64,000 bases of DNA from Shewanella psychromarinicola (GCF_003855155.1 NZ_CP034073.1:1054001-1118000); one strand, 5' to 3'; counted from the stretch's first letter, positions 35,446 through 45,301 are shown. The notes: generated by a model from the sequence alone, not told the origin. Made by a program: numbers and translations.

Positions 35446-38400
35446 ATGTTGTCTCAATTTTTTATTAAAAGACCGATTTTTGCCGCTGTTCTGTCGCTAC
35501 TGTTCTTTATTTCAGGCGCGCTGGCGGTATGGCAATTACCGATCACCGAATACCCTGAGGTAGTACCGCCAACAGTCGTTGTTACGGCAAACTACCCAGG
35601 CGCCAACCCAAAAGTAATCGCCGAAACGGTTGCCTCACCACTTGAGCAAGAGATAAACGGCGTAGAAAACATGTTGTACATGTCTTCACAAGCCACATCC
35701 GATGGCCGCATGACGCTAACCATCACCTTTGCGATTGGTACTGACGTTGATTTAGCTCAAACCCAAGTGCAAAGCCGTGTAGAGCGTGCAAAACCTCGCT
35801 TACCAGAAGAAGTACAACGCTTAGGTATTGTGACCGAAAAGTCATCACCGAGTTTAACCATGGTGGTGCATTTAACCTCGCCCGATAACCGTTATGACAT
35901 GTTATATCTGTCTAACTATGCGGTATTGAAAGTGAAAGACGAATTAGCCCGAATTACCGGTGTAGGGGCGGTGCGCGTATTTGGCGCAGGTGACTACAGT
36001 ATGCGTGTATGGCTAGATCCTAATAAAGTGGCAGCAATCAGTTTATCTCCGAGTAATATTGTTGCCGCTATTCGTGAGCAAAACCAACAAGCAGCAGCAG
36101 GAAGCCTAGGCGCACAACCTAGTGGCGACAGTGATTTCCAATTATTGATCAACGTTAAAGGTCGTTTATCCAGCGTTGAAGAGTTCGAGAATATTATTAT
36201 TAAAGTGGGCGATGAAGGTCAGATCACCCGTTTAAAGGATGTTGCTCGGGTTGAATTAGGCGCATCAACTTATGCCCTACGTTCAATGTTAGACAATAAA
36301 GACGCTGCTGCACTACCTGTTTTCCAAGCATCGGGTTCAAACGCGATTCAAATATCTGATGATGTCCGTTCTAAAATGGCTGAATTGTCTCAGGCATTTC
36401 CAGAAGGATTAACCTACGACATCGTCTACGATCCAACCGTGTTCGTCCGCGGTTCAATAAAAGCGGTAGTGCAAACACTGCTCGAAGCTTTATTGCTGGT
36501 AGTACTCGTCGTGGTACTGTTTTTACAAACGTGGCGCGCATCCATTATTCCATTAGTGGCCGTTCCGGTATCGCTTGTGGGTACCTTTGCCTTTATGCAC
36601 CTATTGGGCTTCTCACTGAATGCCTTATCATTATTTGGTTTGGTATTAGCCATCGGTATTGTCGTTGACGATGCTATCGTGGTGGTTGAAAACGTTGAAC
36701 GAAATATCTCTGACGGTTTATCTCCTGTTGCTGCCACCCAAAAGGCAATGAAAGAAGTGACCGGCCCGATTGTCGCCACCACACTGGTTCTAGCAGCAGT
36801 ATTTATTCCAACCGCCTTTATGTCAGGTTTAACCGGCCAGTTTTATAAGCAGTTCGCGCTGACGATCACCATTTCCACCTTTATTTCAGCGATTAACTCG
36901 TTAACCCTGAGCCCTGCATTATCGGCATTACTGCTTAAAGGTCATCACGAGAAAAAAGATGTGCTTACTCGTGGCATGGATAAACTGCTGGGAGGCTGGC
37001 TATTCAATCCATTTAATCGCCTGTTTGCGCGCATGTCTGAAGGTTACGGTTGGCTGGTTAAAAAGATCATCCGTTTTGGTGCGGTTGTCGGCATTATTTA
37101 TATCGGTTTAGTCGGCTTAACAGGCTTACAATTTGCCAACACCCCTACTGGTTATGTACCAGGGCAAGATAAACAATATCTTATCGCCTTTGCACAATTG
37201 CCTGATGCCGCGTCATTAGATCGCACTGAAGCTGTCGTGAAAGAAATGTCACGAATTGCCTTAGCGCAACCTGGTGTCGCCCATGCGGTAGCCTTTCCAG
37301 GCTTAAGCATTAATGGCTTTACTAACAGCACCAATAGCGCCATTTTGTTTACCCCGTTGGATGACTTTGCCGATCGCAAAGATCCATCATTATCAGCAGG
37401 CGCAATTGCAGCAGCGTTAAATCAACAGTTTGCCGCCATTGACGGTGCGTATATTGCGATTTTCCCACCACCGCCAGTACAAGGCTTAGGCACCATTGGT
37501 GGCTTTAGATTACAAATTCAAGACCGGGCAAACTACGGTTATGAAGAGTTGTATAAAGTGACCATGGAAGTGATGCAAAAAGCATGGGCAACGCCAGAGT
37601 TAGCGGGGGTGTTCTCGAGTTATCAAGTGAGTGTGCCACAACTTGACGTGAACATTGATCGTACTAAAGCCAAACAACAATCGGTGTCGTTAGACGAATT
37701 GTTTTCCACATTACAGGGTTACATGGGCTCGGTTTACGCCAACGACTTCAACCAATTTGGCCGCACTTATCAAGTTAAGGTGCAAGCCGATGAGCAGTTT
37801 AGACAAACGCCAGAACAAATAGCCCAACTTAAAGTACGCAACAACCAAGGCGAAATGGTGCCTATTGGTTCATTTATTAATGTGACCAATACATCCGGGC
37901 CTGACCGAGTCATGCATTACAACGGTTTTACCACTGCAGAACTTAACGGTGGTGCTGCGCCAGGATACAGTTCTGGTGAGGCACAAGCTGCGATTGAAAA
38001 AATATTGGCAGAAACCTTACCCAATGGCATGACTTACGAGTGGACAGAGATCACTTACCAGCAGATTTTGGCCGGTAATGCGGGTACCTATATTTATCCG
38101 TTAATTATCTTATTAGTGTTTATGGTATTAGCGGCGCAATATGAAAGTTTAACCTTGCCATTAGCCATTATTCTTATTATTCCAATGACACTATTGTCAG
38201 CATTAACAGGGGTGCTTATCTACGGTGGCGATAACAATATCTTTACCCAGATTGGTTTGATTGTACTGGTGGGGCTGGCAACCAAAAACGCCATTCTGAT
38301 TGTTGAGTTTGCCAAGGAGTTACAAGACAAAGGCATGCAACCATTAGAGGCGATACTTGAAGCGGGTCGTTTACGTTTACGGCCTATTTTAATGACCTCG

Positions 38401-38607
38401 ATTGCCTTCATTATGGGGGTGGTACCTATGGTATTCTCGAGCGGACCAGGTTCAGAAATGCGCCAAGCAATGGGTGTTGCAGTATTCTCTGGCATGATTG
38501 GGGTGACTATTTTTGGCCTTATCCTCACGCCACTGTTTTACTATGCTCTGGCTAAGCGTGGCAAACATAACGCCGAGTTAGCTGAACCAGTCGAGTCGCA
38601 CGACTAA
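35446..38607 (+). CDS. RND multidrug efflux permease (HAE1 family)
   Basis: 1053 aa, the usual length. Proton-driven inner-membrane pump of the AcrB/MexF type. N-terminal FFIKRPIFAAVLSLLFFISG is the first membrane helix. Family motifs: GANPKVIAETVASPLEQEIN, VEPRAKPRLP-like EVQRLGI, and in helix 4 GIVVDDAIVVVENVERNI, whose two Asp residues carry protons; NNIFTQIGLIVLVGLATKNA and RPILMTSIAFIMGVVPMVFS lie in the second half. The sequence looks intact. Likely cargo: toxic amphiphiles; exact substrates unknown. Ends at a perfect terminator. Controlled by the divergent TetR protein (inference). Confidence 0.95.
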   Translation: MLSQFFIKRPIFAAVLSLLFFISGALAVWQLPITEYPEVVPPTVVVTANYPGANPKVIAETVASPLEQEINGVENMLYMSSQATSDGRMTLTITFAIGTDVDLAQTQVQSRVERAKPRLPEEVQRLGIVTEKSSPSLTMVVHLTSPDNRYDMLYLSNYAVLKVKDELARITGVGAVRVFGAGDYSMRVWLDPNKVAAISLSPSNIVAAIREQNQQAAAGSLGAQPSGDSDFQLLINVKGRLSSVEEFENIIIKVGDEGQITRLKDVARVELGASTYALRSMLDNKDAAALPVFQASGSNAIQISDDVRSKMAELSQAFPEGLTYDIVYDPTVFVRGSIKAVVQTLLEALLLVVLVVVLFLQTWRASIIPLVAVPVSLVGTFAFMHLLGFSLNALSLFGLVLAIGIVVDDAIVVVENVERNISDGLSPVAATQKAMKEVTGPIVATTLVLAAVFIPTAFMSGLTGQFYKQFALTITISTFISAINSLTLSPALSALLLKGHHEKKDVLTRGMDKLLGGWLFNPFNRLFARMSEGYGWLVKKIIRFGAVVGIIYIGLVGLTGLQFANTPTGYVPGQDKQYLIAFAQLPDAASLDRTEAVVKEMSRIALAQPGVAHAVAFPGLSINGFTNSTNSAILFTPLDDFADRKDPSLSAGAIAAALNQQFAAIDGAYIAIFPPPPVQGLGTIGGFRLQIQDRANYGYEELYKVTMEVMQKAWATPELAGVFSSYQVSVPQLDVNIDRTKAKQQSVSLDELFSTLQGYMGSVYANDFNQFGRTYQVKVQADEQFRQTPEQIAQLKVRNNQGEMVPIGSFINVTNTSGPDRVMHYNGFTTAELNGGAAPGYSSGEAQAAIEKILAETLPNGMTYEWTEITYQQILAGNAGTYIYPLIILLVFMVLAAQYESLTLPLAIILIIPMTLLSALTGVLIYGGDNNIFTQIGLIVLVGLATKNAILIVEFAKELQDKGMQPLEAILEAGRLRLRPILMTSIAFIMGVVPMVFSSGPGSEMRQAMGVAVFSGMIGVTIFGLILTPLFYYALAKRGKHNAELAEPVESHD

Positions 38608-38631
38608 ATACCTAATGGGATCAATCATCAC

Positions 38632-38665
38632 AAAAAAGAGCTAACCCTAGGGTTAGCTCTTTTTT
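38632..38665. terminator. Terminator of the RND operon
   Basis: AAAAAAGAGCTAACCC and GGGTTAGCTCTTTTTT form a fully palindromic hairpin centred on TA, 24 nt after the permease stop, with a run of six T. Confidence 0.9.
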
Positions 38666-38839
38666 ATTGCCCTGCCACTAACTCAAGCATCTGCTGTACA
38701 TGAACCTTATGCCAAAATATAAATAGTTAAAACAAATTAATAACTTAGATGAAATAGCATTAGGTAATCTAACCCTTTAAAATATAACCGATGTCGACAT
38801 TCACATTGAAGAGCACCTGCTCATTAGGCTGATGGCGCA

Positions 38840-39394
38840 TTATAAATTGTCTTGCTGTTGAACATGATCAACAAGACTGGCTATCGACATGTTTTGCTCA
38901 AGCGTTGGGTTTTTTAAGCGTGTTGCAAACCAAAAACGCGGCTTCCAATAGATATTATTCAAACTCGAAATTTTGACCCCTTTTTTAGTCGAGGCATGTA
39001 AAAAACGATTGTTGCCCATGTAAATACCGACATGGCGAACGGTTCGAGTGGTTTTAAAAAACACTAAATCGCCCGTTTGCAACTGAGCTCGCGGCACCTC
39101 TTTACCCATAATACGCTGCGCGTTTACAGTACGAGGTAATTTGTCACCGACAATATTAAGGTAAGCCAAATACACAAATCCTGAACAATCAATACCGTTT
39201 TTACTCAGCCCACCTAAACGATAAGGGGTACCTTTCCATTCGTTATGAAAACTTAGCAGGTTTGACTCGCTCCATTTTGGCGGCGGTTGCAACATAGGCG
39301 GTACCGCCACAGGTATAGGCGCAACCACAGGAGGCTTTGCCGCACACGCAGACAACAACACCACTACACAACCAACTAATAATCCTTTAGTCAA
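38840..39394 (-). CDS. NlpC/P60 cell-wall endopeptidase lipoprotein (Spr-like)
   Basis: 184 aa from a TTG at 39394, chosen because GGAG lies 9 nt upstream and the protein then starts with a lipoprotein signal (TKGLLVGCVVVLLSACAAK, lipobox LSAC); the frame is open to 39463. A Pro-rich linker (PPVVAPIPVAVPPMLQPPP) leads to an NlpC/P60 domain with the catalytic Cys in NGIDCSGFVYLAYL and the His in VRHVGIYMGNNRFLHAS. It should cut peptidoglycan cross-link peptides at the outer membrane's inner face, like Spr/MepS. Single gene, divergent from nothing; a TetR gene lies upstream on the same strand. Confidence 0.88.
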   Translation of the reverse strand: MTKGLLVGCVVVLLSACAAKPPVVAPIPVAVPPMLQPPPKWSESNLLSFHNEWKGTPYRLGGLSKNGIDCSGFVYLAYLNIVGDKLPRTVNAQRIMGKEVPRAQLQTGDLVFFKTTRTVRHVGIYMGNNRFLHASTKKGVKISSLNNIYWKPRFWFATRLKNPTLEQNMSIASLVDHVQQQDNL

Positions 39395-39481
39395 TTCGAC
39401 CCACTCCAAGACCCGAAAAATCACCCAAAATATAAACGTGTCACAATAAGCAATCAAAATCACGCTTGCCGATATAGACGT

Positions 39482-40066
39482 TTAACGAGTCATCATTTGC
39501 ATGCACTGCACTAAAGCCCGTTTAGTCGCTATTTTATCCGCTTTAATTTGTGAGCGTAGCATAGTTCCTTGCCAGTTTGACCAAAAAACACTCGCTAATA
39601 TTGATGCCGATAAGTCGGCACGAATATGCCCTTGTTGTTGACCTTGTTGAATAAGTGCACTCAATAAACCTAACCATTTATCGTAAAGATGAGTCAATGT
39701 TTGATGCAATAATGGTGATTGTGGACTCACCTCAACCATCAAGTTACCGATAACACAGCCGCGAGGCTGATGACCACTAAAAAGCTCATCAATGAGTTGA
39801 TGATAGCCATTCAATAGCGTCGATAAATTGGCTTTAAAATTCGCACTAGGATCAATCGCAATGGGTTGAATGCGTTGTTGGAAATAATGTTCGGCAACGG
39901 CAGCTGCAAACGCTTCTTTACTGGCAAAATAATGGTAAAAAGAACCTTTAGGAATGCCGACTTCATCGAGGATCAATTTAATGCCTACGCCACTGTATCC
40001 ATGCAAAGCAAAAAGCTTTTCGCCTACGGCACAAATCGACTGTTTACTGGTGATATTTTTGTTCAT
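39482..40066 (-). CDS. TetR-family regulator, NemR/AcuR-like
   Basis: 194 aa from the ATG at 40066, chosen for GGGAGG upstream; the frame extends to 40132. The helix-turn-helix segment GYSGVGIKLILDEVGIPKGS followed by FYHYFASKEAFAAAVAEHYF is typical of the NemR/AcuR group, which sense electrophiles. HQPRGCVIGNLMVEVSPQSP contains the Cys used for sensing in relatives. A 15-bp palindrome-like TAGACCAGTCGTCTA lies 36 bp upstream and resembles NemR boxes, so it probably represses itself. No NemA or GloA gene is adjacent, so its target genes are elsewhere. Confidence 0.85.
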   Translation of the reverse strand: MNKNITSKQSICAVGEKLFALHGYSGVGIKLILDEVGIPKGSFYHYFASKEAFAAAVAEHYFQQRIQPIAIDPSANFKANLSTLLNGYHQLIDELFSGHQPRGCVIGNLMVEVSPQSPLLHQTLTHLYDKWLGLLSALIQQGQQQGHIRADLSASILASVFWSNWQGTMLRSQIKADKIATKRALVQCMQMMTR

Positions 40067-40101
40067 AGGGCCTCCCATTTTAGTGACAGAATAAACAAGA
40101 A

Positions 40102-40116
40102 TAGACCAGTCGTCTA
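40102..40116. promoter_or_regulatory. Candidate operator of the NemR-like regulator
   Basis: TAGACCAGTCGTCTA has TAGAC/GTCTA arms around 5 nt. It is close to the TAGACC-N4-GGTCTA box of NemR but one base short, and sits just before the regulator's start. Confidence 0.55.
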
Positions 40117-40398
40117 CATTTTTGCGAAACATCGAGTCTGTTATTGTATTGTCATGGTAAAATAAGCATTATTAGTGAGTATTTGGCTTAATACTCTCGT
40201 CCAGCCGTTGATTGTCGGTGCGTTTCAGCGCAACCGTGGTCGATATGCTGATGACCCCTTTTCTGGCACTGTTTGCGCTTGTACAACACGCTTCAGCTGC
40301 CACTTAACAACAAGATACAAGTACATATCAACGCAGTAAAATAACCGCTTGCGGTATTAATTATCCCAACCAAAAGCTAGCGACTTAGCAAACATTCG
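40117..40398. other. Intergenic stretch, no gene recognised
   Basis: A short plus-strand frame around 40220-40306 ends in a hydrophobic run but has no supported start and no recognisable domain. Otherwise nothing is seen except sequence near the stop of the phosphatase-kinase gene. Confidence 0.4.
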
Positions 40399-42051
40399 CT
40401 AAAGGTGTTTACTGACATTAGGTATAAACACCTTTAGGGACTTGGGCTTGACTTTAATACACAGATCTTCAGATTCAAATAACTCACCGTCAATCACATA
40501 TTGGCATGACGAATCAGTATTTAAGTAGATTTTCTTGGCTTGTACATGCCGAATACCACTCACTTGATCATCCTCACGCGCTCCGGTTAAGCCAGCAAAT
40601 AGCAGCTCGGTCATACTCAATAATTGTTGTTGTGATACTTCACTCGACTCAATCCAAGTAATGTCTAACAAGCCATCGGTGATATTGGGTTCACCATTAC
40701 CTTGTGCTAACAAACTGGTAAAGGGTGCAGCATTGGCAATCACTAGGCTAGTGGTGTTAATCACTTGAATTTCACCACCATCAAGCTGTAACCTCATCGA
40801 CAATGGTTGGTTTTCTTCTATCGCCTCCCACAAACCATTAAGATATGCCCACTGGCCTAGCTGATCTTTTCGGTCACGATCAGCTTTTTCAATCATTTTT
40901 TGCTCAAAGCCTAATCCCACCAGCAACAACATCAACTGATTATTACAAATGGCGGTATCAATTCGCTGACAATGACCTTGAATTAAAATATCAAGCGCTT
41001 GCGACACAGGAACCAACTTACTGGTTACGCCAAATAAGGTATGACTTAGTGCGTTGGTGGTTCCCATCGGAATAATACCTAAGAAAATATCAGTATCGAC
41101 AATAACCGATGCCACCTCGTTAACTGTGCCATCACCACCGCAGGCCACAATAATATCCGCACCCTTGTTTTTGGCATGTTCGGCGAGTTGCCCAGCTGAC
41201 TTATCTTTGGCGGTATGCAGCACTTCAAGCTGAAAATAGTCCGACAAGGTTTGGATTATATGATCAGCTTCATCATGCCACTTGCCACCACCTGACACTG
41301 GGTTAACAATTAACCAAGCGCGTTTGTGGATGTTAATTTGGTTCCGGCTATGCATTTTCTCTACCGCAGCCAACTGCCATTTATTTAACCGTGCCGTTTG
41401 ACGAATATTATTAATGGATTTAAGCACATCACTAAAATCACTGTGTTGATCACGACACACCAAATAAGCCGCTAACACCAACACAGAACGTCCTCGACCT
41501 AAGGCACAATGCACCACCACATTTTTGCCGTTACCGACTTGAGTGTGCAACCAATTGATGGCTTGATTTAACTGCGCGACAGTCGGCACGCTGTGATCCA
41601 ATACGGGAATATTTAAATAGGCGATATGTTCATCAACCAAGGTCCACTCTAATGCGTCAAATTCGGCAGTAACATCCAAAATCGCATCAATTTTTCTTTC
41701 CTTAAGCAGGCTAATATCACTCGGAAACAATCGACAAGCCAAATACAACTGCTTATCAATTTTTTGGATTGCGGGCACTTTATCGTGCTGTCTCGCCCAA
41801 GCGTTATACACTTGGCAACCCATTAAAAATGGAATAAAACTCCAACTGATATACCAAGGAATACTGCCATCTTGGCTTTTACGGAATATGCCTGCGCTAT
41901 TAACCCAATACGCCGAACTCACCAGCCCCAAAGACAATGCAATCCAGCCAAAAATGAGCTTAAGTACCACGTAAGGAAGCGCCACACATAAGCACAAAGC
42001 CAATAATACGCCAAGGGTATAATAATATTTAATATGAATTCGGCTGAGCAT
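40399..42051 (-). CDS. Fusion of dual-specificity phosphatase and diacylglycerol kinase-like domain
   Basis: 550 aa from the ATG at 42051, chosen for AGGAGG upstream. N-terminal residues 5-75 hold two or three membrane spans (YYYTLGVLLALCLCVALPYV and others). Residues 95-245 are a dual-specificity/tyrosine phosphatase domain with the active-site loop VVHCALGRGRSVLVLAAYLV (HCxxGxxRS). Residues 250-550 are a DAGK/lipid kinase-like catalytic domain: WLIVNPVSGGGKWHDEADHI, DIIVACGGDGTVNEVASVIV and GIIPMGTTNALSHTLFG, which carry the nucleotide-binding GGDG motif. The membrane anchor suggests lipid or phospholipid-phosphate substrates (inference). Single gene on its strand. Confidence 0.9.
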   Translation of the reverse strand: MLSRIHIKYYYTLGVLLALCLCVALPYVVLKLIFGWIALSLGLVSSAYWVNSAGIFRKSQDGSIPWYISWSFIPFLMGCQVYNAWARQHDKVPAIQKIDKQLYLACRLFPSDISLLKERKIDAILDVTAEFDALEWTLVDEHIAYLNIPVLDHSVPTVAQLNQAINWLHTQVGNGKNVVVHCALGRGRSVLVLAAYLVCRDQHSDFSDVLKSINNIRQTARLNKWQLAAVEKMHSRNQINIHKRAWLIVNPVSGGGKWHDEADHIIQTLSDYFQLEVLHTAKDKSAGQLAEHAKNKGADIIVACGGDGTVNEVASVIVDTDIFLGIIPMGTTNALSHTLFGVTSKLVPVSQALDILIQGHCQRIDTAICNNQLMLLLVGLGFEQKMIEKADRDRKDQLGQWAYLNGLWEAIEENQPLSMRLQLDGGEIQVINTTSLVIANAAPFTSLLAQGNGEPNITDGLLDITWIESSEVSQQQLLSMTELLFAGLTGAREDDQVSGIRHVQAKKIYLNTDSSCQYVIDGELFESEDLCIKVKPKSLKVFIPNVSKHL

Positions 42052-42262
42052 GGGGGTCCTCCTGCGATAGAAAAGCAGCACATGTGTGCTGCTTGGGCTA
42101 ATGCTTATTGTAATAACACTCTGGTCTCTTCGCGGCAGTCACTCAAGTATTCCACTTCAGCTTACATTAGCGTAAAGGCAATTACCCCTACATCAATAAT
42201 CCTAAGCTAAAAAGCTTAATGGCTCTGAACGGATAAAATAGTTAATTAGATAGATTTGGTAG

Positions 42263-42457
42263 TTAACAGTCTGGATCTTCTGCTTTCATACCTTCTTTTA
42301 CATCTTCACATGCATCTTCAACAGCATTACCTGCATCTTGCATCATTTCATCCACTTTCTCGCCAGCATTCTCAGCTTTGTTATCTGAACAGGCTGATAA
42401 ACCTGCGGTTAAAAACACCATTAAGCTTGCCATTGTCAGTAATTTTAATAATTTCAT
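42263..42457 (-). CDS. Small acidic lipoprotein
   Basis: 64 aa from the ATG at 42457, which has TTGGAG 7 nt upstream. MKLLKLLTMASLMVFLTAGL followed by SACSDN is a lipoprotein signal with lipobox LSAC. The mature part is short, acidic and repetitive in character (AGEKVDEMMQDAGNAVEDAC, EDVKEGMKAEDPDC), similar in plan to entericidin-like lipoproteins, though not clearly one. It lies downstream of the broken DUF1328 gene on the same strand, which suggests an envelope-stress operon (inference). Confidence 0.75.
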   Translation of the reverse strand: MKLLKLLTMASLMVFLTAGLSACSDNKAENAGEKVDEMMQDAGNAVEDACEDVKEGMKAEDPDC

Positions 42458-42503
42458 ATTCATCTCCAAGATGATGGTTGTAATCGAATAATTTTATATC
42501 GCT

Positions 42504-42535
42504 AACCTTATCTCGAGTTAAGAGATCAGGTTAAC
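42504..42535. repeat. Dispersed 32-bp palindromic repeat, copy C
   Basis: AACCTTATCTCGAGTT followed by AAGAGATCAGGTTAAC. It lies immediately after the DUF1328 stop and is clearly homologous to the copy at 45302. Arms can pair to a small hairpin. Weaker copies are at 15217-15229 and 32287-32306 (inverted). Confidence 0.7.
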
Positions 42536-42537
42536 TA

Positions 42538-42713
42538 CTATGCTCGGGGACCTTTGCCTCTAATCGCATTGGCTACTAATGAAATCACCAGTAACACAAT
42601 AAAAATAAAGAAAATAATTTTCGCGATACCTGCTGCGGCACCGGCAATACCCGTAAAACCCAATAGACCCGCTATAACGGCTATAACTAAAACATTAATG
42701 TCCAGCCCAACAT
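42538..42713 (-). pseudogene. DUF1328/YtjA-type small membrane protein gene with one-base deletion
   Basis: The ribosome site AAGGAGG precedes an ATG at 42713 coding MLGWTLMF, then a TAG. Dropping into the next frame restores [40 protein letters not shown] and AIRGKGPRA with a stop at 42538, the complete DUF1328 protein. The distance of 176 nt is one short of a whole number of codons, and the break is in a TTTT run near 42690. So either one T was lost by slippage or the sequence has an error there. DUF1328 proteins are two-span inner-membrane proteins, often stress-induced. Upstream it would have been expressed with the lipoprotein gene. Confidence 0.8.
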
Positions 42714-43039
42714 AAAAACCTCCTTGGTGTACGGTTCACATTGTGATGTGCGTTGAATTTACGCTGACGGTTGACACAAATATCTTATCTCTATCGTCAA
42801 AATTAACAATTCACACCACGACTATGTGTTAGTTAAAGCTAACATTGTGCCAACTTCAACAAAAAACTATAAGACCATGATTTGTAGATATTTTAATTTA
42901 AGGTAAGAAGATCAATAATGAAGAAGCCATAGTCGAGCAGGCAATTTTTACCGATGATACGGTAAGGATTTCAGGCTATCACGGTTAGGTAGCGAAATAT
43001 CGATATGTAAACAAAAATGCATCTATTAGCTGTAATGGC
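42714..43039. other. Intergenic stretch between DUF1328 and arsJ
   Basis: Holds the upstream region of the DUF1328 gene. A plus-strand fragment of about 28 codons at 42903-42989 (KINNEEAIVEQAIFTDDTVR then ISGYHG) could be a gene remnant but is too short to assign. No tRNA or strong hairpin. Confidence 0.35.
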
Positions 43040-44257
43040 TTACCCTTTATGAGGCAACTTAAGTGAAATTAAGGCAGCAAGAGCGACAAAACTACTGGAT
43101 ATCCATAAACAGGCTTCTAAGCCATATTCTTGAAACACCCAACCTGAAAGTACTGTACCCATTAACCGTCCCATGGCATTAGCCATATAGTAAAAACCCA
43201 CATCCAGTGGCACTCCATCACTGCTGGCGTAGCTAACGATTAAGTAGCTGTGCAGTGATGAATTAATCGCAAACACCGCGCCAAATAACAATAAACCCGC
43301 TATTAATGTTACCTGGATATAAAAGTCAAAATGCAGAGTGAGAGCAATAGCCGCCGGGATCAGTAATAAGTAGCTTGCCCATGCAAATGCAGCTCGACCG
43401 CTCGGCACTTTGCCCTGCCGTTTACCGGTGAAATAAGGTGCAATAGATTGTACGATCCCATAACCAATTACCCAGCTAGCCATAAAGCCGCCAACCCACC
43501 AATGATCCCAGCCAAAGGTTGTGGCTAAAAATACCGGTAATGCCACCACAAACCATACATCTCTGGCGCCAAACAAAAACATCCGCGCCGCCGACAGTAA
43601 GTTAATCGCCTGACTTTTCGAAAAAATATCTTTGAATTTGGGTTTGTTTTTAGCTTTGCCTAAATCATCTTTTAAGGTCACTAAACTAAATAACCATACA
43701 ATGCCTAATAACGTGGCCATTAACATAATAGCCCCTCTAAATCCCAAGCCCGTAAGCAACACACCACCTAAAAAGAACCCCACCCCTTTTAAGGCATTTT
43801 TAGAACCGGTTAACAGCGCCACCCACTGATAAAGCTTACCCTCGGCATCTGCTGGCACCAGAGTTTTAATGGCACTTTTGGCGCTCATTTTATTCAAATC
43901 TTTGGCGATACCCGACAAGGCCTGCGCTGCCATCACGTAAACCACTGTGAGCATGTCAGCAGGCACGGTTAGCATGGCTAACGCCACGATTTGCAGGCCT
44001 AAACCAATATTCATGGTGTTATTAAGGCCAAGCCTTGCCCCTAACCAACCGCCAATAAGATTGGTGATCACCCCAAAGATTTCATAAAACAAAAACAACA
44101 TCGCAATATTTAACGGGCTGTAACCTAGCTGATGAAAGTACAGCACCACCAGCATACGCAAGGCGCCATCGGTTAAGGTAAATGCCCAATAATTAGCGGT
44201 GATCAGCAAATACTGCTTTATCGATGGTGGTAAGCTACGCAATGAAACCAGCCCCAT
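43040..44257 (-). CDS. arsJ: ArsJ organoarsenical efflux permease (MFS)
   Basis: 405 aa major-facilitator protein with about twelve hydrophobic segments. Known ArsJ proteins export 1-arseno-3-phosphoglycerate, made when the partner GAPDH uses arsenate instead of phosphate; the product then falls apart outside, so arsenate is expelled. The start LRSLPPSIKQYLLITANYWA followed by FTLTDGALRMLVVLYFHQLG is distinctive of ArsJ. The gene is 5 bp downstream of the GAPDH gene, the expected pairing. Last gene of the five-gene operon; the ATG is right after the GAPDH stop. Confidence 0.92.
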   Translation of the reverse strand: MGLVSLRSLPPSIKQYLLITANYWAFTLTDGALRMLVVLYFHQLGYSPLNIAMLFLFYEIFGVITNLIGGWLGARLGLNNTMNIGLGLQIVALAMLTVPADMLTVVYVMAAQALSGIAKDLNKMSAKSAIKTLVPADAEGKLYQWVALLTGSKNALKGVGFFLGGVLLTGLGFRGAIMLMATLLGIVWLFSLVTLKDDLGKAKNKPKFKDIFSKSQAINLLSAARMFLFGARDVWFVVALPVFLATTFGWDHWWVGGFMASWVIGYGIVQSIAPYFTGKRQGKVPSGRAAFAWASYLLLIPAAIALTLHFDFYIQVTLIAGLLLFGAVFAINSSLHSYLIVSYASSDGVPLDVGFYYMANAMGRLMGTVLSGWVFQEYGLEACLWISSSFVALAALISLKLPHKG

Positions 44258-44262
44258 GAACG

Positions 44263-45273
44263 CTATTCCTTATCAGCTAAGCCGACTTTGCGCGCCAGCT
44301 CTGCAGTGCGATTAGCGTATCCCCACTCATTGTCGTACCACACATACAGCTTAACTTGGGTGTCATTGACTACCATGGTCGACAAGGCATCGATAATGCT
44401 TGAACGTGGGTCGGTTTTATAATCTACCGACACTAATGGACGTTCTTCATAGCCCATAATGCCTGCAAGTTCTTGTTGTGATGCCTGCTTAAGCAGCTGA
44501 TTTACTTCTTCAACTGTAGTGCCTCGCGCCACTTCAAACACGCAATCGGTAAGCGAAGCATTAGCTAACGGCACGCGTATCGCATGGCCATTTAACTTGC
44601 CTTTTAGCTCAGGAAAAATATGGGTGATGGCAGTCGCTGACCCCGTGGTGGTCGGAATTAAACTGATGCCACAAGCCCTTGCGCGGCGTAAGTCTTGATG
44701 CGGTGCATCCAAAATAGTTTGGGTATTAGTAATGTCGTGGATTGTCGTCATCGAGCCATGCTTAATGCCAATTTTCTCATGGATCACTTTCACCACTGGC
44801 GCCAAACAGTTGGTGGTACAAGATGCCGCGGTCACTATAGGGTGGATGGCTTTATCGTATAAATGCTCGTTTACACCCATCACAATGTTTAACACGCCGT
44901 CTTCTTTTACTGGCGCAGTCACCACAACCCGTTTTACACCTTGATCTAAATAAGCTTGCAGCAAGGCTGTGGTTTTTATCTTACCTGATGCTTCAATCAC
45001 CACGTCACATTTTGACCAATCGGTATCTTTAGTCGCAATATTACGACTACAAGGAATGGCGTTACCATTAATCACTATCGCCTCCCCATGATGGGTCGCC
45101 TCATGATGCCAACGGCCATGCACTGAATCAAAGGTCATTAAATGGGCCAAGGTCGCAGCGTCGCCAGCAGGATCGTTAATGTGCACTATTTCAACATCGT
45201 CCCAATCATATGCAGCGCGCATAGATAAACGTCCCATACGGCCAAAACCGTTAATGCCTATTTTTATCGTCAT
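44263..45273 (-). CDS. ArsJ-associated glyceraldehyde-3-phosphate dehydrogenase
   Basis: 336 aa type I GAPDH. N-terminal [20 protein letters not shown] is the NAD-binding start; the catalytic Cys is in [40 protein letters not shown] and [20 protein letters not shown] are C-terminal signatures. In arsenic operons this enzyme oxidises glyceraldehyde-3-phosphate with arsenate to give 1-arseno-3-phosphoglycerate, which ArsJ exports. Its position directly before arsJ supports that role over glycolysis. The start has a GGACACC-like sequence upstream. A short palindromic repeat (45302-45332) separates it from the phosphatase gene. Confidence 0.93.
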   Translation of the reverse strand: MTIKIGINGFGRMGRLSMRAAYDWDDVEIVHINDPAGDAATLAHLMTFDSVHGRWHHEATHHGEAIVINGNAIPCSRNIATKDTDWSKCDVVIEASGKIKTTALLQAYLDQGVKRVVVTAPVKEDGVLNIVMGVNEHLYDKAIHPIVTAASCTTNCLAPVVKVIHEKIGIKHGSMTTIHDITNTQTILDAPHQDLRRARACGISLIPTTTGSATAITHIFPELKGKLNGHAIRVPLANASLTDCVFEVARGTTVEEVNQLLKQASQQELAGIMGYEERPLVSVDYKTDPRSSIIDALSTMVVNDTQVKLYVWYDNEWGYANRTAELARKVGLADKE

Positions 45274-45301
45274 AATGGTGTCCTACTAAATAAAGTTAAC
45301 T

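Noticed and set aside
40220..40306. Remnant of a cation antiporter
   Set aside because: A short hydrophobic frame hinted at this, but there is no motif long enough to support it.
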